NCBI GenBank assembly: GCA_012064385.1
Contig: QRDG01001524.1
Location: 367,766 to 431,765 of the forward strand
Origin: Puccinellia tenuiflora
Taxonomy: Eukaryota > Streptophyta > Magnoliopsida > Poales > Poaceae
Direction of reading: 5' to 3'
Length of the DNA stretch: 64,000 nt
Numbering within the stretch: position 1 is the first letter of the stretch; each line of letters opens with the position of its first letter. The position numbers and the translations under genes are program-made. Below are positions 60,318 to 64,000 of the stretch, piece after piece. The notes below the pieces were generated by a model. It searched no databases and was not told where the DNA came from. It saw only the letters and a list, made by a program, of their open reading frames with translations.

Positions 60318-62855
60318 GCATCCCCAAGCTTAACTCCTACTCGTCCTCGAGTAGGTAAGTGATAACAAATAATTTTTTATGAGACATGCAACCAACACAT
60401 TCTTGATCAAGATAGTGATGCAAATGAAAGGATGTGAACGAAGAGATACAAAACAATTGTCTATAATTGATAGCAAGAAAGCAATGAATAAACAAGTTGA
60501 ATCATCCAAGCAAAACCTTTCATAAATAGTATGTCAAAGACATGACAACAATGTGATCAAGATATTTGACTAATTCACAAGGATAATAATTCCATGACAA
60601 AAGTGTTTGAGAATCAACACAAAGGAAGATGTAAGCATTCGCAAAGAGCTTCAACTTCCAACAGCTTATCTTATAGATAAAATCAATATAAAGATTCATG
60701 TTTAATCTTGATAATGTAATATGCTCAACGATACCCAGGGTTAATGCTAGATGTTTGCTTTTGTGGAGATAGAAGGAAAAAAAGGGAAAAACTGACTCAA
60801 CATTAAAAGTAAAAGAAAGGCCCTTCGCAGAGGGAAGCAGGGATTAGTCATGTGCTAGAGCTTTCTGGTTTTTAAAACAGAAGTAAAATGATTTTGAGCT
60901 ATGCATGCTTTCGTCAACGACTTCACAACAGAGAAACTTTCTAGTCCCTCATGACAAGCAAGGTTTTTAGACTTGTGAGAGCAGCTGGTTCTTAGAAGAG
61001 CGAGTACGCTCTTCTTTCTCCTTGGTTTCACCACTGTCCAATGTTTGAGCTGATTTCTCAGATTTGCATTGCGCGGAGGAGAATTGTGAGTTATATTTAT
61101 ATTTCTGCTTAAGCTGCTCTCGAGTTGATTCAAGTGAAGACGTAATCCATCAACACCGGGTGAAAGGGGGGAAATGACCTCTCTTGTCACAAGTTATATC
61201 TAGCTCTCTACTGCTCCCTCATGAGCTTAAAAACAGAGCCACAAAGAAGAAATATTTTGAATTTTTTAAAGGTAGCACATGACAAATTTACTTGGAATGG
61301 TAGGAAATACCATGCATAGGTAGATATGGTGGACTCAGCTGGCAAGAAAGTTTGGCTTTGGGGATTGGATGCACGAGTGAACCATACACTCAGTACGAAT
61401 TTTTAGGCTTAGCAAAAAAAGGTATTTGAAGCAAACATCTAACAATAACCGGTAACAGAACAACATAAGACATTTACCGGTCATAACCATAAAAACTCTA
61501 CACCGTCTCCCTTATTGACCAAACAATTCTTTTGATGGAAAGATTAGCACTATGAATTAACAACTGTGAAAAACCACACAATTTCAAGCTTTCAACCATA
61601 TTTATTTACTAATCAATTCCACTCAAATAACCAGCAAGTTTAAGCATTCAACTTAACATCTCAAAACAATTGAGAAGTATCAAGTATCCACACCATGATC
61701 TACAAAACTATGCAGGCTTTTCATTTTATTCTATCATCACACAAACAACATTTTGTCGCATTGACAATTCAAGCAATTTTTCAACAACAACTCTCCAACA
61801 AGTATAAGTGAAGAACAAGAGAGTTTAACTTAACGACTAGCAGCTCTAAACAAGATAAAAGCTAAAAGCGAGAGCTTACTAGAAAACAGACAGTAGCTAA
61901 GAATAATCAAAAAGATATAAGCGAAGCAAAGGAGTATTCAAACGAAAAAAGCGGAGCGTGTCTCTCTCCCACACAAATAAAGCTAGGATCCAACAAAGAT
62001 ATGACTAGCAAACAAACAAACAAAACTGAAAGTAAAAATACGTTCCAAGCATAGCACATAATATGTAAAGTGATAAAAACGAAGTTCAAGGAAGACGAGC
62101 TTATGATAGTCGATGAAGATGCGGGGATGCCTTGGGCATCCCCAAGCTTTGACTCTTGCTAGTTTTTGATATTCAGAGGGGGTGCCATGGGGGCATCCCC
62201 AAGCATGATCTCTGATCCATCCTCGATTTCTTCATATTCCTCTCCTTTGGAACTTAAAAACTCCCTTCACACAAAACTTCTCATAATTTGATTAGAGGGT
62301 TAGTGATCATAAATTAAATCCACATGTGTTCAACTCATGACAAATTGCAAACCAACTTTATTAAACATTAGCTACTGTTTACTAAGCCTCAATGTGGCAC
62401 TCTACCCCTAGAGTATCACATATGACGATGGTAAAGAGACAAATCCAAAATAAAAGCAGAATCTGTCAAAATCTGAATAGTCTGTAAAGATCGAATTTTT
62501 CGAGTCACTTCTGCAGCTCAAATCGAAAAACTTAAAACTAACGAAAGATATATAAAAGCATCAGGATTGCTGTAAAAAATTATCGGAAAAATATAAAATT
62601 ATGGCGATTTTAGGATTTTCGTGCAACAGGCGCACAGAATCTGTTTTTGGACAGCAACACAATACCTCGCACTTTCAATGCATTAGAGGCTAAGCTTGGC
62701 ACAAAAAACCAAAAGAAAAAGATACAATGAAGTTTCTATAGAGGTAATAACTTCATGACTCAAGAAAATCAAAAAGCAAACTGAAAATAAAATATGGGTT
62801 GCCTCCCAACAAGCGCTTTTCTTTAACGCCTTTTAGCTAGGCGCAATGCCAAATA
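60318..62855 (-). other. Non-coding 3' interior of the Athila-like element
   Basis: 2.5 kb, AT-rich, between the protease region and the 3' LTR. No RT, RNase H or integrase similarity was seen. The minus-strand text aagcgcttgttgggaggcaa lies soon after the protease stop. The repeated phrase ttgggcatccccaagc at 62130-62205 is a small direct duplication. Confidence 0.7.
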
Positions 62856-64000
62856 TCAAGTTTTTTCGGAGGACTTTGCAACATCTAGAGCATAGCTTGA
62901 CCTTATGATTGATTCAAAAGTAAACTTCTTTCTCTTTCTAGGGAAGTGGTCCATCACTTTTTTAAGGGGGAACTGAAACCTTATATTTCCCTCTTTCATA
63001 TCAATAATAGCACCAACAGTTCGCATAAACGGTCTTCCCAAAATAATAGGACAAGAAGCATTGCACTCAATATCCATAACAATAATATCAACGGGAACAT
63101 AATTATCATTAACAACAATAAGGACATCATCAACTCTACCCAAAGGTTTCTTTTTAGAAGAATCAGCAAGATGAACATTTAAATAGCACTCTCCAAAGGA
63201 TTTAAATCAAGCATATTATAGAAACTTTTAGGCATAACAGAAACACTTGCACCAAGATCACATAAAAGCATTGCAATCAAAGTCATTTATTTTCATCTTA
63301 ATAGTGGGTTCCCAACCATCTTCTAACTTCCTAGGGATAGAGGTTTCAAGCTTTAGTTTTTCTTCCCTAGCCTTGATAAGAGCATCGGTAATGTGTTTGG
63401 TAAAGGCAAGATTTATTTTACCAGCGTCCGGTGTCTTAGCAAGTTTTTGTAGAAACTTAATGACTTCAGTAAGATTGCAATTATCAAAATCAAGTTCATC
63501 ATCTTTAAATAAACTAGGAGGATCCTTTTAGTGGTTTGGATAGTATAAACTTTAACAGTTTTCCTATTCATTTCAGCAATTCTAGCTTCTTCAGCCTCTC
63601 TAGCCCACCTAGCTTTCAAGAGAGCCAGCATCCTTTCATTTTCATTAATTTGAAGAGAGATAGAATTTAAAGATTCAGTATGTTTGTCTTGATTTGGAGT
63701 GGTTCTAATTTTCAAAATTTCAACATCATGAGCAAGAACGTCTACTTTAGAGACCACACTATCCAGTTTTTCCAACTTCTCTTCAATAGTTTTGTTAAAA
63801 GCTTTTTGCGAAGTGATAAATTCTTTTAAAACATTTTCAAGATCAGAGGACACATTCTTATTAGGATTATAAGAATTACCATAGGAATTACCATAAAAGT
63901 TGCCATTATTGGGAGGATAAGACTTATAGTTGTTACTACCAAAATTATTTCGATAAGCATTATTGTTGAAGTTGTTTCTATTAAGAAAATTAACATCAAC
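62856..64000 (-). pseudogene. Athila-like gypsy gag and aspartic protease, frameshifted, partial
   Basis: Minus strand, entering from the right edge: Asn-rich gag sequence (about 64000-63860), a coiled-coil-like region with FNKTIEEKLEKLDSVVSKVD (63413-63853), then another frame with KFLQKLAKTPDAGKINLAF and IPRKLEDGWEPTIKMKI. The protease motif DLGASVSVMP (about 63230-63265) follows, then GRVDDVLIVVNDNYVPVDII and CNASCPIILGRPF, ending at a stop at 62856. Frameshifts occur near 63530 and 63182. The protease active site DLGAS is present. Polymerase and integrase do not follow before the LTR, so the element is non-autonomous. The family label is by resemblance to Athila-type elements. Confidence 0.85.

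Overview
This is a plant nuclear window, almost certainly a Triticeae-type grass (wheat, goatgrass or barley relative). The reasons are: Stowaway MITEs with CTCCCTCC termini and TA target duplications, CACTA elements with long subterminal arrays, a large non-coding LTR element, an Athila-like gypsy element, intron-containing genes with GC-rich first exons, and long repeat-filled spacers. No prokaryotic organisation, rRNA, tRNA or CRISPR array was seen. The genus is inferred from repeat style, not proven.

Layout. 1-606 is the 3' end of a minus-strand gypsy polyprotein with a 56/112-bp tandem repeat. It abuts a broken ABCG half-transporter (607-2354). 2373-6056 holds MITEs, a LINE-like sequence split by an hAT MITE with a perfect 8-bp duplication, and a second hAT end. 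6148-7731 is an intact intronless CYP86-clan P450. 10130-13280 holds a dead copia fragment and a PIF/Harbinger-type element carrying a receptor-kinase fragment. 14601-18252 (minus) is a complete 10-exon fatty acyl-CoA reductase gene. 18690-31180 is mostly repeats: two inverted hAT relics, a LINE inserted in another repeat, MITEs, gag remnants, microsatellites and a fold-back element. 31245-32633 is a 4-exon alpha/beta hydrolase gene. 33029-45987 is a 13-kb CACTA element that contains a THA8-like gene fragment and a young 8.5-kb LTR element without gag-pol. 49323-49606 is a Helitron/PIF1 helicase fragment. 50320-51998 and 53763-55378 are tandem BAHD acyltransferase copies, each damaged. 55744-56979 is a LINE ORF2 tail. 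56984-58206 is a CACTA end followed by a DEDD exonuclease gene with one in-frame stop. 58729-64000 is a minus-strand Athila-like element (3' LTR, gag and protease, no visible RT or integrase).

How the genes may relate. Five non-transposon gene families occur within 55 kb: an ABCG half-transporter (dead), a CYP86-like fatty-acid hydroxylase, a fatty acyl-CoA reductase, an alpha/beta hydrolase and BAHD acyltransferases. All have relatives that act in cutin, suberin, wax or pollen-wall lipid metabolism. A decaying lipid-polymer gene cluster is a testable idea, not a conclusion. Intact reading frames are the P450, the reductase and the hydrolase. The exonuclease lacks only one sense codon, and BAHD copy 2 has one visible frameshift.
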